IMG/VR virus record: IMGVR_UViG_3300027974_000170
Span: 1 to 22,760 of that record
Length of the DNA stretch: 22,760 nt
Strand: one strand, 5' to 3'
Source of the DNA: a virus
Below the pieces are notes generated by a model. That model worked only from the letters and a program-made list of their open reading frames with translations. It searched no databases and was not told where the DNA came from. The position numbers and the translations under genes are program-made. Below, in pieces: positions 1 to 8,654 of the stretch (position 1 is its first letter; every line of letters begins with the position of its first letter).

Positions 1-3000
1 GCTAATCCAGCCGTCATCCCGCTCATACCCAAAACTTTTTCCTGTTGCATTAATGACATGGCGCCCATAGAGCCAGCCATTCCGATACCCATTTGGGCAC
101 CCATGCCCATTCCGCCTCTTACCCTAGTGTCAATTCCTGCGGCTTTTGCAGCCTTTGTGTCATAGATCTTGCCACTTGCATCCATGAACTCTCTGCGTCT
201 ATAGCCATAAGTTCCTACTTTACGACTCTTGACTCCATCTTCTCCAGAGTCTTTCCAAGCGCCAACTGCTCCAACGTTTCCTACACCAGCGCCTGGGCCA
301 GACATATACATAGGCATCATTTGTCCTGGATATGCGGCAGACAGCCTCTTAGACTGCTCTCTTAAAATTCCTTCTCTAATAGTTCTTGTAGTTGTTCTTG
401 CAGAGTTTATTCGTTCTTTTGCATAATCTGCATAAGCTGAACTCAGATATTTTCCTGAATTCATAATTCCGTATCTTAATCCTACTGTGCCTAATTTAAT
501 TGAGTCAGTTAAAGATTTAAAAGATTTAGTTATTCCTGCTGGAAGCTGACCAATTTGTGAAAGTCTTAAGGTGTTTATAGCCTGCTGAGATTGTCCAGTT
601 TGCGATGCACCAAATGCGTTTCCAAAAACTCCAGCTCCGCCAACATAAGGAATTTGTTGTACTTGCATTTGAGGATTACCCGAAGCTGTATATCCAGATC
701 TAGATACAGGTGTTACTGATCGCTCAGCCTTTAATCTTTCCTGCTGAGCTCTTTTTGCTGGATTTCCTGATACTCTAGATCCATCTTTTTTACGTCCATA
801 AGCATATCTACTTCTTTGAACAGGGCCTCCACCAACTGGGCCTCCAGCATTAAGATATTTTGGATTAACGTGCATTGCATGATACTTAGACCAATCAACA
901 TCCATTCCTTCTTCAAATCTCTTAAGCAATGCATCATAAGGCTTTCTATCTTTTTTAGGAAGAGACTTGATATATGACTTTAATTGTGGATATGCGGCTT
1001 CCATCTTTTCTTTAATCTTATCGCCATATTCTTTTGCAGTCATCTTTGCAATAATAGGAGCGGTATCACGAGCAAAATCTTTTCTAGATCCACCCTTGAC
1101 TTGCAACAAGTTTGCCAGCGCCATCTCTTCCATAGAAGGCATAGTTTTTGCAAAATCATCATTCATAGATGCTTTAGCTAGGACCCCACCATTACCAACA
1201 TCTGACAATCTTCTTCCGTGAACATTTGATCTAGACAAATCTTTATTTGCAAGAATCATAGAAGCAATAAATTGATCCAGAACTTCATCTTGACTAAACT
1301 TTCCAGGCACTGATGTATTTGGATTAATGAAGCCTTCATCGTAATCTGACTCTGCTCCAAGAAATCTAGACTTGCCAGTTGGGTCCAGTGGATTGCGAAT
1401 TGATTTTGCAACTTGAACTGGAGTTTCAAGACCTAGGATTCTTCCAATTTCTGTTCCACGCATTTCTGCTGTTAAGCTAGGTTCATTTGGAACCGCTTTA
1501 AAGAACACCTTTTTCTTTTCTTCGTTTTGATAAACCCCAGCAACTCCAGGAACTGGGAAACTTCTTCCTGTGCTTGGTGTTAGCAAATGACTATACGATG
1601 CTGGAATATATCCAGCAGGCGTTACAGCTGACATTTCACGAGCTTGCTGCAAAATCTTAAGTTGTTGTGCTGGTGCTAATAGTCTTAGAGCTGGTGATAC
1701 AAATCCATAATTTTTTCTGCTTCTTGATATATGACCACCTGGAATCATTCCGCCAGAATTCCATGCTCCCGATACAAGAACTGGTCTTGGAGGTCTTCCA
1801 GCCAATATCCATTTTGATCTTTTTACTGCTGCTTCTAAAAGCATGCCTAAAGAATTTTTTTGATCTTTATTTGCTCTTACTACTCTGCCAGATTCCCAGT
1901 CAGCCTTGCTTTTAATTTTCCCATCATCTTGTAGTGCTGCATATATATCGTCTACGCTTGCAAACTTGTCCAAACCTGTTTTCTTTAATGCTATGGCAAG
2001 GTTTTCTTTTGCATCTGCTGAACTTAAGTTTAAAACATCTCTTGATAACCCTATAGTTTCAAGTGTGCTCATTACATTATTTATACCAGCAGGTATTACA
2101 GCACCAACCCCCATATAACCACTGGTTGTATACCCAACTAAATCTTTACGTGCAAAATGTGCTTTGTCGTGCAGTCCACCAATAGATGGGGACCCATCAG
2201 ATGCATTTAAAAATGTTGTTGGAGCAATTGCTGCTATAAGATCATGCACTCCAGCAAATTTTTTATTTGCTAGCATTGCTTTTCTAACGTCATTTAGTTG
2301 CCAGTTTAAAGCTTTGCTACTACTTCTTGGGTATACCGTTTTCCCATCTTTTTCGAAGCCCTCTGCATCTTTAACACGGGGAACCATGCCATCTCTTTCT
2401 AGTCCCTGGACCTGCTTAATTCTTATTTTTACAAAATTTTCATCGCTTCCGCCAGCTTGAGCCTTAGCCTTATCAAAATTGCTTGTTGCAATATTTATAG
2501 CTTTATCAATTGGCAACTTATTGTGATAAGATAATTCAGCGGCGTCAAGCATGATCATTCTTACTCTTATATCATCTTCATATCTTGGGTTATTAATAAA
2601 CTTTAGATACTCTCTATACTGTCTCTTAAAGTTTTGTTCTTTCATTCTAGCTTGAGCAGATTTAGACATCTTTTTACCGTATGAATTTACGCCCTTCATT
2701 ATCTGCCCGCCAAAACTATATCCGTTATTGGCTGCATCCACTGCTGCATATAGATCAGGCATTCTTTGTATCTGAGGACCAAAGACTGTTTCCCGTGGAG
2801 TAAGTGCTGCTGTTATGCTTCCGCCATCGTTTAAGTAGGTAGATGGAGCCATTGCAACTAATGCAGCATTTGCTGGATCCATTGAGGCTTGCTGATTTAA
2901 AACATATCCGCCTAGAGGAACGCTTCCCAATCTATCATCATAACCAATTGAAGAAGGTCCAGAAACCATAGTCTTGCTTGGACCAAATGATTCTATGTCT

Positions 3001-5708
3001 CCACCGATGTTAAACTTAGGCAGCCTTGTTGTCTGAATACTATATGGTGCTCCAAAAGTTCTAACACCACGTAGTCTTCCAAATTCTTCCATGACAGAAG
3101 CATTTGTTTTTTTCTTATAAAGATCTCTTAATGTAAACTGACCATTTGCATCAACAACTGGTTGGTCCATCATAGGAGCTCTTGTTAAATCAATTCTTCT
3201 TCCTCGACCAGCGGCATATGCTGTTACTGCAGAGCCCATATCTGCTTCTATCTGTGCATTAAGTGCAAGTATTCTTGCCTTAGCTTGCTCAACTGTTATT
3301 TCTGCATTTCTCATTTGTTGCACAATAGATGCTGATTGCGTTGCGGCACTATCTGCAAATCTTTTAGTTATAGGCAGAATATCATCAAATGTGTCTAGCA
3401 GCTCTGCGCTTACAGTTCCACCCATAGCAATTGTCTTTTTGAGCATTGCAACTTCTTGTTCTGTCTGCATTCCTAGTGTTGCCATTAATGCATGGAACTT
3501 AGCTGCTTCTCCTGGAACAATTCCTGTTGATATTCCCTTTACGCTTGTTAGTCCTTCAATGTTTGGAAGCCTATCGTGCATGTACATTTGAGGAGTTCTT
3601 GATATGCCTCTATTAACTGGGATAGCTCCTGGGACTCCGCCAAATATAGTTGCAGGATTATTTAGATCTCTTGGTCTAATATGAGACATTGCTCTAGTGT
3701 TAGGATCTCCAACATATGGATCGTTAGGGTCTACAACTCTTCTTCCGCCAACCATCACTGGGTTACCAGCAACAGTGCTAACTCCTCCATTTACTGGAAC
3801 TGCATTTTTCATTGATGCCGCTTGTAGACTTTGATAATCTAAAACAAGCTTTTGTAACGCATTGTGAAGAACTTGAGCTGCTGCTGCATCTGAATAAAAT
3901 GCATTTTCAACCATAAGTGCTGCTTTTTCAGCAGCAATAATTTCTGGAGTAAGCATCTTCCAGCCATTGGCCTTCATAAAGAATGCTCTTAGTTGAACAA
4001 CTCCCTTAGTTATATATCCAAAGAAGTTTGCAAGCACACCAGTTAACATAATAAGAGGACCAACCAGTGCTGTAAATCCAGCTAAAAATGTTAATCCCTT
4101 TTTAATTGGGTCAGGCAACTTAGTAAAGAAATCTAAAATCTTTGTAGCTGCGCTTATAAGCTTGGTAGCAACTCCAAGAAACTCTTCTCCAACATCTGCA
4201 AGCTCTGCTTTAAGGCCTTCTATAGCCCTCTTGTATTTACCAGATGCGGACTCTGTAACCATTTTTAATTCTCGGCTAGCAACTGCTGCTAAATCTGAAG
4301 TGCTTGCTTTCATTAAATCTAAAACTTGAAGAGTCTGGCTACCCTGCTTTCCTAAGTTGTTAAGCAATGCGCTCATTCTTGCAAATTGGAACTTACCAAA
4401 CATTTGCTCCATTGCTCTTGCTTTACTTAATGGATCTAAACCATCAAGAGCTTTCTGCAAATCCATAAGCAAGCCAGTTGTATTTCCAGTATTTTTTGCA
4501 ACCATTCCCATTACATCTATGCCAAAATCTGACATCATGCCAACTGTTTGTTTTGTTGGGTTAATAAGTGATGCTAGACCAGACTTTAAAGCATTGGCGC
4601 CTTCTGATGCGCTAATTCCACCTTCTCTCATTGCAGTTAAATAGAGAGCTAAATCTTTAACACTTCCTCCAAGCTGTTGAATTACTGGTCCAGCTTTTGG
4701 GATAGCCTCTACTAGGTCATTAAGAGTTGTTGAAGTTTGGTTTTCAACTGCGTTGAGAAAGTTAATTGATTCAGTTAGTTGTTGAGTATTTTGCTTAAAA
4801 GCTGTCTGAATAGAAAGAGTTGCTTTCATTGCATCTTGTCTATCTACTTCACCGAGTATTGCTAGTCTTGTTGTTTCTGCAATTGATCCAAGGAGCTCGT
4901 CACCAGTTTGTCCTGTTGCCGCGATATCAGCACCTAGCGCAATAGTTTCTTTAAAAGATGCACCCATTGTCTTAGATAAAACTTTTGCTGTTTCAACAAC
5001 TTCTTCTCTAATTGCTCTTAAATCTGAAGCGGATGTAGCTGCAAGACCGCCATAAACTTTTGTTAATCTTACAAGCTCTGCGTCTGCTTCTCTAAATGCT
5101 TTTCCAGCTGCCGCTCCAAACATAGTTAGAGGAACTGTGAGTCCTACGGTAAGCTGTCTACCTGCCCACTGAGTATTTTTACCCCAGTTAATTAAAGACC
5201 CTGCTCCTTCAGATAATGCACGATTCATAATCTGCATTTCCATGCGAGCTAATTTTCCGCTATTTGCTATTGCATCTAAGCCTCTAGGAATCATTACATT
5301 GTATTGCATTAAACCTTGAGCATTTCTGCCCAGAGGTTGCAGTACTGAATTTTGAAGCATTACCTGTTCTTTGGCAAGCTCCCTGATCATACCCTTTTGA
5401 GTTGTAGAGTGCTCTCTAAATGTTTGGAAATAGTTCTTAAGCTTTAGTCTACCAGCATCTAAGTTTTTACCAAATTTATCTACATCAGAATTAAGGTTTA
5501 CAAAGTGGCTGGAGAACTGTCCGCTTCCAGTTAAGGTATCTCTGAATAGATTATTTGCTAATTTTGTTGAAGAAGATATTGCTTTGTTTGATGCAAGGAG
5601 TTCTCTTTGTAGTTGCTGGAGACTAGCACTAGCCCTGTGTACTTCAGACACAAGGCTAGACAAGTCGGCTTTGGCGACTATACTGGTTACAATTTGTTCG
5701 TCAGCCAT
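1..5708 (-). CDS. Tail tape measure protein, TP901 type (3' end outside window)
   Basis: Sets tail length, guides tube assembly and probably helps DNA entry. The frame is open from the ATG at 5708 to the window edge, giving at least 1902 residues. The start overlaps the preceding stop as TAATG and has an AGGAG Shine-Dalgarno 6 bases upstream. Residues 1-200 are helical and Gln/Ser/Lys-rich. About 180-460 match the TP901 core pattern (FREADAELVRLTKVYGG; the GGISASEGANALKSGLASL helix). About 535-570 is strongly hydrophobic. Around 895-1000 there are glycine-rich GGxI/GGY motifs typical of tape measure C-terminal halves. About 1385-1600 carries kinase-like motifs (separate entry). The last visible 40 residues are Gly/Met-rich and hydrophobic. 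TP901 identity is recognition by eye; the family assignment is solid, the subdomains less so. It follows the chaperone genes, the standard order. Confidence 0.93.
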   Translation of the reverse strand, partial: MADEQIVTSIVAKADLSSLVSEVHRASASLQQLQRELLASNKAISSSTKLANNLFRDTLTGSGQFSSHFVNLNSDVDKFGKNLDAGRLKLKNYFQTFREHSTTQKGMIRELAKEQVMLQNSVLQPLGRNAQGLMQYNVMIPRGLDAIANSGKLARMEMQIMNRALSEGAGSLINWGKNTQWAGRQLTVGLTVPLTMFGAAAGKAFREADAELVRLTKVYGGLAATSASDLRAIREEVVETAKVLSKTMGASFKETIALGADIAATGQTGDELLGSIAETTRLAILGEVDRQDAMKATLSIQTAFKQNTQQLTESINFLNAVENQTSTTLNDLVEAIPKAGPVIQQLGGSVKDLALYLTAMREGGISASEGANALKSGLASLINPTKQTVGMMSDFGIDVMGMVAKNTGNTTGLLMDLQKALDGLDPLSKARAMEQMFGKFQFARMSALLNNLGKQGSQTLQVLDLMKASTSDLAAVASRELKMVTESASGKYKRAIEGLKAELADVGEEFLGVATKLISAATKILDFFTKLPDPIKKGLTFLAGFTALVGPLIMLTGVLANFFGYITKGVVQLRAFFMKANGWKMLTPEIIAAEKAALMVENAFYSDAAAAQVLHNALQKLVLDYQSLQAASMKNAVPVNGGVSTVAGNPVMVGGRRVVDPNDPYVGDPNTRAMSHIRPRDLNNPATIFGGVPGAIPVNRGISRTPQMYMHDRLPNIEGLTSVKGISTGIVPGEAAKFHALMATLGMQTEQEVAMLKKTIAMGGTVSAELLDTFDDILPITKRFADSAATQSASIVQQMRNAEITVEQAKARILALNAQIEADMGSAVTAYAAGRGRRIDLTRAPMMDQPVVDANGQFTLRDLYKKKTNASVMEEFGRLRGVRTFGAPYSIQTTRLPKFNIGGDIESFGPSKTMVSGPSSIGYDDRLGSVPLGGYVLNQQASMDPANAALVAMAPSTYLNDGGSITAALTPRETVFGPQIQRMPDLYAAVDAANNGYSFGGQIMKGVNSYGKKMSKSAQARMKEQNFKRQYREYLKFINNPRYEDDIRVRMIMLDAAELSYHNKLPIDKAINIATSNFDKAKAQAGGSDENFVKIRIKQVQGLERDGMVPRVKDAEGFEKDGKTVYPRSSSKALNWQLNDVRKAMLANKKFAGVHDLIAAIAPTTFLNASDGSPSIGGLHDKAHFARKDLVGYTTSGYMGVGAVIPAGINNVMSTLETIGLSRDVLNLSSADAKENLAIALKKTGLDKFASVDDIYAALQDDGKIKSKADWESGRVVRANKDQKNSLGMLLEAAVKRSKWILAGRPPRPVLVSGAWNSGGMIPGGHISRSRKNYGFVSPALRLLAPAQQLKILQQAREMSAVTPAGYIPASYSHLLTPSTGRSFPVPGVAGVYQNEEKKKVFFKAVPNEPSLTAEMRGTEIGRILGLETPVQVAKSIRNPLDPTGKSRFLGAESDYDEGFINPNTSVPGKFSQDEVLDQFIASMILANKDLSRSNVHGRRLSDVGNGGVLAKASMNDDFAKTMPSMEEMALANLLQVKGGSRKDFARDTAPIIAKMTAKEYGDKIKEKMEAAYPQLKSYIKSLPKKDRKPYDALLKRFEEGMDVDWSKYHAMHVNPKYLNAGGPVGGGPVQRSRYAYGRKKDGSRVSGNPAKRAQQERLKAERSVTPVSRSGYTASGNPQMQVQQIPYVGGAGVFGNAFGASQTGQSQQAINTLRLSQIGQLPAGITKSFKSLTDSIKLGTVGLRYGIMNSGKYLSSAYADYAKERINSARTTTRTIREGILREQSKRLSAAYPGQMMPMYMSGPGAGVGNVGAVGAWKDSGEDGVKSRKVGTYGYRRREFMDASGKIYDTKAAKAAGIDTRVRGGMGMGAQMGIGMAGSMGAMSLMQQEKVLGMSGMTAGL
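908..1556 (-). other. Kinase-like (HipA / PI3-4K-like) segment within the tape measure protein
   Basis: Residues about 1385-1600 of the tape measure read like a phosphotransferase fold. A strand with a lysine (FFKAV, K1404) is followed by an alpha-C-like helix with two glutamates (E1415, E1420) ending in LGLETP. A later helix leads into NKDLSRSN, where D1490 and N1495 sit four residues apart as in a catalytic loop. Next come strand-like residues and NDD at about 1515-1517, where a metal-binding acidic residue would be expected. This is inferred from spacing and motif shape only. The usual DRH/HRD triplet is changed to KDL, so it could be a degenerate or purely structural domain. Confidence 0.4.
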
Positions 5709-6079
5709 TAATTACTCCTAGAATATCCTAACCCTGCGCCAATTCCAAATCCAGCTTGTGCTGCGAATGGCCCTTGTAATCCAACAACATCATCTGCTGA
5801 TGCTGTTATACCAAGTGCTCTTCTTTGGATATCTTCAAAGGTAGAACCTTTTTTTTCTTCTTCTACATCATCATCTAATTGTATTCCTTTTAGTGATGCT
5901 GCAAACTTTCTTTGGTTGTGCTCTTTTAGGTTTATCGCTGTTATGGTTTGAACCAACTCTGGCATCGATAAATTTTCTTCTAGCTCTTCATAATTCTTCC
6001 AGTGTCCCAGAAGAAAAACTTGGCCTTCTAAAGCGGCTAAATCTAGTTCTGACCAGCCAGTACTGCTGCCGCTATCAGG
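5708..6079 (-). CDS. Tail assembly chaperone, C-terminal part made by -1 frameshift (gpT-like)
   Basis: This frame has no start of its own with ribosome-site support. It is open from the slippery site at 6079-6085 down to the stop at 5708, so it is most simply the -1 extension of the upstream chaperone. The predicted fusion is 99 residues of the first frame plus 123 of this one, 222 in all. The extension contains GWSELDLAALEGQVFLLGHW, an acidic stretch (LDDDVEEEKK) and a glycine-rich tail. An ATG at 5965 could start an 85-residue piece, but it lies inside the extension and lacks a good Shine-Dalgarno. In known phages the long form recruits the tape measure and is made in a minority of translation events. 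Its stop overlaps the tape measure start. Confidence 0.85.
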   Translation of the reverse strand, partial: PDSGSSTGWSELDLAALEGQVFLLGHWKNYEELEENLSMPELVQTITAINLKEHNQRKFAASLKGIQLDDDVEEEKKGSTFEDIQRRALGITASADDVVGLQGPFAAQAGFGIGAGLGYSRSN

Positions 6080-6375
6080 TTTGGGTCGTCCATCTTAATT
6101 CCTCCGCAAACTTCAAGGATGCGGTTAATTGTTGGAACGTCTAATGCTTCTTCTAGCTTGTCTAGGTCTGCAACTAGATCTGGTAGCTGAGTTTCTATTG
6201 CAACTCCGCATGCTTCTACCAAAATACCAAGTGTTGCAGCTTCGTCTTCTGCGTCTTGAACTTTTTTAATTACTTCCATAAACTTTCGTAGTTGCTTGAT
6301 TGATAATGGCTTGAGCTTTACTTTAGCTCCGCTTTGTAGTTCAATCTCTTCTACGTCATATACTGTTGTTGCCAT
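6043..6375 (-). CDS. Tail assembly chaperone, short form (gpG-like)
   Basis: A 110-residue, mostly helical acidic protein between the tail tube gene and the tape measure gene, the invariant position of the tail assembly chaperone of siphoviruses. It opens with MATTVYDVEEIELQSGAKVK, then PLSIKQLRKF and a helical body. It presumably coats the tape measure during tail assembly and is absent from finished virions. The ATG at 6375 has a strong AAGGAGG 5 bases upstream and its own extended -10 promoter. The heptamer C CCA AAC at codons 97-99 would divert part of the ribosomes into the -1 frame. Assignment rests on position, size and frameshift rather than on sequence recognition. Confidence 0.85.
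   Translation of the reverse strand: MATTVYDVEEIELQSGAKVKLKPLSIKQLRKFMEVIKKVQDAEDEAATLGILVEACGVAIETQLPDLVADLDKLEEALDVPTINRILEVCGGIKMDDPNLIAAAVLAGQN
6079..6085 (-). promoter_or_regulatory. Programmed -1 frameshift site CCCAAAC
   Basis: Read on the minus strand in the chaperone frame, the codons are GA(C CCA AAC), a perfect X XXY YYZ heptamer. Slipping back one base leads into CCT GAT AGC..., and that frame stays open to 5708. The zero frame ends only 36 bases after the heptamer. A weak stem (CTGA/TCAG with AGC/GCT inside) can be drawn just downstream; a stimulatory role for it is a guess. Confidence 0.88.
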
Positions 6376-6403
6376 TGTATCCTCCTTAAGGATCGTCTAA
6401 ATT

Positions 6404-6432
6404 ATTATAGCATAATCATTATAAGGGTACAA
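6404..6432 (-). promoter_or_regulatory. Extended -10 promoter for the tail chaperone / tape measure unit
   Basis: On the minus strand: TTGTAC, 17 bases, then TGC-TATAAT (extended -10; hexamer at 6404-6409). The predicted start of transcription is near 6397, giving a leader of about 22 bases that contains AAGGAGG before the ATG at 6375. It lies directly behind the terminator of the tail tube gene. Confidence 0.7.
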
Positions 6433-6435
6433 CAG

Positions 6436-6463
6436 CAAAGCCCCCAATTTCTTGGGGGCTTTG
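6436..6463 (-). terminator. Intrinsic terminator after the tail tube gene
   Basis: A perfect 12-base-pair stem (CAAAGCCCCCAA with TTGGGGGCTTTG, loop of 4) lies 20 bases past the tail tube stop codon. The stem is symmetrical; the following U tract on the minus strand is short (3 T), so termination may be partial or bidirectional. Confidence 0.85.
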
Positions 6464-6482
6464 ATATTAATTATTAATATAA

Positions 6483-7256
6483 TTAAGCTGATAGAACACG
6501 GTCAATAATTTTACCGTACTCTGAACCAATGTGGCTTGCTTCACCTGATGGGAGAAGACGGAATGTCACTGGGAATGTTGTTGCTGCTGTACGAGCCAAA
6601 GAGAACTGTGACTGCTCAACAGACAAAACACGACGTGCATAGTATACACGCTCTGTTGTTATATTAGCGCCTGAATCATCTCTTGTTGGAGCTTGTCCAA
6701 TTGCAATTAGTTGACGCTCTGTTGGAGCTGCACCTAGTGCGCCTGCTTCCAAGCCTAGTACGTCAACGTCAGAACCCTTTACTAGCGTTGATCCCTTTTG
6801 TCCAAATACTGCTAGGATATTTTCTAGAGTACCTTCTGCCATTTCTGTTGAAATTTGAACCTGCATAGCAGACTTGAAAAGCTTAGCTGTATCGAGCAAC
6901 TGATCAACAGTTACTGAATCGAATGTTGGCTGGTAGCTGATCTGAAGACCGTTATTTGTGTAACCTACGTTACGATATGCTCCACCCTTTTTTGGGTTAG
7001 ATGCTGTAAACGGAGCTGTTGCTTGTGTAGTAGCTGTGTCTACAGATACCTTATTTAATGTATCTGTGTAAGACTCTCCTGCTAAGAATGCTGGTACGTA
7101 ACGGTTTTTATCTGCAACGAAAGCATTTTCTGGGGTTGCCCCTGCTTCCATGCTATTATCATAACCATTTACGGTTGAATCTTCTACTGACAAAAATAGT
7201 GGTGATGCTCCAACAAGAATGTTGCGGGCGTCTCCTGTATTTTGATATGTTGCCAT
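6483..7256 (-). CDS. Major tail tube protein
   Basis: A 257-residue protein that should form the tail tube. It sits between the tail terminator gene and the chaperone pair, is Thr/Ser/Ala-rich with a beta-strand character and no membrane segment, and its gene is followed by a strong terminator, as expected for an abundant virion protein. It begins MATYQNTGDARNILVGASPL and ends near IIDRVLSA. I chose the ATG at 7256 because AGGAGG lies 10 bases upstream; a longer reading from 7280 would put that ribosome site inside codons 2-5 and is unlikely. Codon choice is richer in G/C-ending codons than in its neighbours, in keeping with high expression. Confidence 0.85.
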   Translation of the reverse strand: MATYQNTGDARNILVGASPLFLSVEDSTVNGYDNSMEAGATPENAFVADKNRYVPAFLAGESYTDTLNKVSVDTATTQATAPFTASNPKKGGAYRNVGYTNNGLQISYQPTFDSVTVDQLLDTAKLFKSAMQVQISTEMAEGTLENILAVFGQKGSTLVKGSDVDVLGLEAGALGAAPTERQLIAIGQAPTRDDSGANITTERVYYARRVLSVEQSQFSLARTAATTFPVTFRLLPSGEASHIGSEYGKIIDRVLSA

Positions 7257-7273
7257 AATTGTATTGCCTCCTG

Positions 7274-7287
7274 ATTTCATATGAAAT
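7274..7287. repeat. 14-base perfect palindrome upstream of the tail tube gene
   Basis: ATTTCATATGAAAT is a perfect inverted repeat lying just upstream of the AGGAGG of the tail tube gene. It might be a regulator site or chance in AT-rich DNA. The surrounding 104-base gap also holds a TATAAT at 7346-7351, overlapping no good -35, which is a weak candidate promoter for the tail tube gene (leader about 83 bases). Confidence 0.4.
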
Positions 7288-7360
7288 TAATATATATATT
7301 TTGGCTGGCTAGGCCCTTTCCTCTGTTCTAATTTTACTCTACTATATTATAAAAGGCAAA

Positions 7361-7870
7361 TTAGGCAAACCTGCCCTGGCCATTTGTTATCCTTGAATAT
7401 TTGACCTCTAATATGACATCTGCTGCATAGAATCCTTGGATTTCTTCTGATGGAGCTGTAGATGATATGTCTGCTATATGGATACTATGGAATTTGAATT
7501 TATCTGATAACCCCGCCCATTTATTCACATCTCTGGCAGATTCATCCATTCTTCTGAATTCATCTGTTAGGAAGTTTCTTATTTCAACAATATCGATAAG
7601 TTCTGGAGAATATAGTGTTAGCAGTATTTGCTCGCAGCATATCATCCAGTTATTCTCATAAGACATTCCTATCTTGTCGTAGACTATATGCTTCTTACCG
7701 CTTAAAAACTGATTCATCTCTGGTTGTTGCTGGACTGGAACAATTGGCACAAGAGTCTCATTTAGATTATCTGAATAATATTCTTCCTCGTTGAATATGC
7801 CTAACCATGTAAGCCTGTTCCAAAGGAACTTTCTTATTTCAAACATTGCATCTAATTTATAATTAGCCAT
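7361..7870 (-). CDS. Tail terminator protein
   Basis: A 169-residue protein placed immediately before the tail tube gene, the usual position of the terminator that caps the finished tail and joins it to the head. It begins MANYKLDAMFEIRKFLWNRL and contains VPIVPVQQQPEMNQF and KKHIVYDKIG, a shape seen in tail terminators of actinophage-like siphoviruses (from memory, not checked). The ATG at 7870 has GAGG 7 bases upstream and overlaps the previous stop by 8 bases. Translating further upstream to 7972 would add residues fully overlapping the previous gene and is rejected. Confidence 0.7.
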   Translation of the reverse strand: MANYKLDAMFEIRKFLWNRLTWLGIFNEEEYYSDNLNETLVPIVPVQQQPEMNQFLSGKKHIVYDKIGMSYENNWMICCEQILLTLYSPELIDIVEIRNFLTDEFRRMDESARDVNKWAGLSDKFKFHSIHIADISSTAPSEEIQGFYAADVILEVKYSRITNGQGRFA

Positions 7871-8654
7871 GTGATAACCTCGCAAATGCTGATGATGTTG
7901 CAGCCTCAGCTTCACTTGCCAATTGATTTGGTGAGAAACTATATTTAACTGATTTAACTTGTGCTGGTACACCCAGCGCTCTAGACAATGATGAATTAAA
8001 TAATCTCTGGAATCCCGATTTTTTTATAGACATATTGACTAGCTGTCCAGTAAAGAAATATCTATACTGTGCAAAGAAGGCGTTTTTGGTTGCCGCACCT
8101 CCTGGTTTTCTAACAGTAACGGATTCGCCTTTTGGCATAAATATTGTGTATCCGTCTACATCAAATACCAGCCTTTCAGAAAATCTTGGCCTTATGACTA
8201 CAGTCTTTCCCTCTTCCATAACAGAAGCTTTTTTTACAAAGACGTGTTTATTGTTAGAGTTTTCAGATGGTACAAAAGACTTTGAGTCAGTTAGTTCGTA
8301 ATTAATTTTTAATGATAATCCATCTGCAGGAAGCTTATTTAATTTAAATAGTCTTGCCTCGCTATCTCCTACTCTTCCCCATTCGTAAACATGGTGAAAA
8401 GATTTTGGAGATGTTCTTGCTTTTGCGTCTATATAGTCTGCAAAGTCGATCTGAACCTGATCAAATATGACACTTCTAAATGCTGATTGAAACTGTGGGT
8501 TAGCAGCAAGCTTAGCCATAACATTTGTTTTATAAAATAAAGCTGCAGATATCTGAGCAACTGTGCTGTCTTTTATTGCACCACTTACTGGCTTATTAGA
8601 CATTAAATTAACTAATCCGCTTGCTGCTTTAATTGCTAAAATTTCAGATGCCAA
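7863..8654 (-). CDS. Neck or tail-completion protein (HK97 gp10-like position)
   Basis: About 263 residues, located between the head-closure and tail-terminator genes where many siphoviruses carry a gp10-like neck protein. Visible features are an Ala-rich helical start (ASEILAIKAASGLVNLMSNK), a segment RTSPKSFHHVYEWGRVGD, and a beta-rich middle with VVIRPRFSERLVFDVDGYTI. I did not recognise a named domain. The start is uncertain: TTG at 8654 has GGAG 10 bases upstream and overlaps the previous gene by 11 bases, while ATGs at 8702 and 8708 would overlap by about 60 bases without a clear ribosome site. Confidence 0.6.
   Translation of the reverse strand: MASEILAIKAASGLVNLMSNKPVSGAIKDSTVAQISAALFYKTNVMAKLAANPQFQSAFRSVIFDQVQIDFADYIDAKARTSPKSFHHVYEWGRVGDSEARLFKLNKLPADGLSLKINYELTDSKSFVPSENSNNKHVFVKKASVMEEGKTVVIRPRFSERLVFDVDGYTIFMPKGESVTVRKPGGAATKNAFFAQYRYFFTGQLVNMSIKKSGFQRLFNSSLSRALGVPAQVKSVKYSFSPNQLASEAEAATSSAFARLSHG

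Noticed and set aside
93-5965. Many plus-strand ORFs of 60-98 codons (for example 967-1221, 2164-2460, 4357-4644) and a minus-strand one at 731-937
   Set aside because: They lie inside the continuous tape measure or chaperone frames, are low-complexity in composition (Ser/Phe/Leu-rich, as expected of antisense shadows) and lack ribosome sites.
5708-5965. Independent 85-residue gene starting at ATG 5965
   Set aside because: The frame is open upstream to the slippery heptamer, the position fits the known chaperone fusion, and no good Shine-Dalgarno precedes 5965.
7871-7972. Longer N-terminus for the tail terminator protein
   Set aside because: It would overlap the previous gene by 110 bases and reads as shadow sequence; the ATG at 7870 has a GAGG ribosome site and an 8-base overlap.
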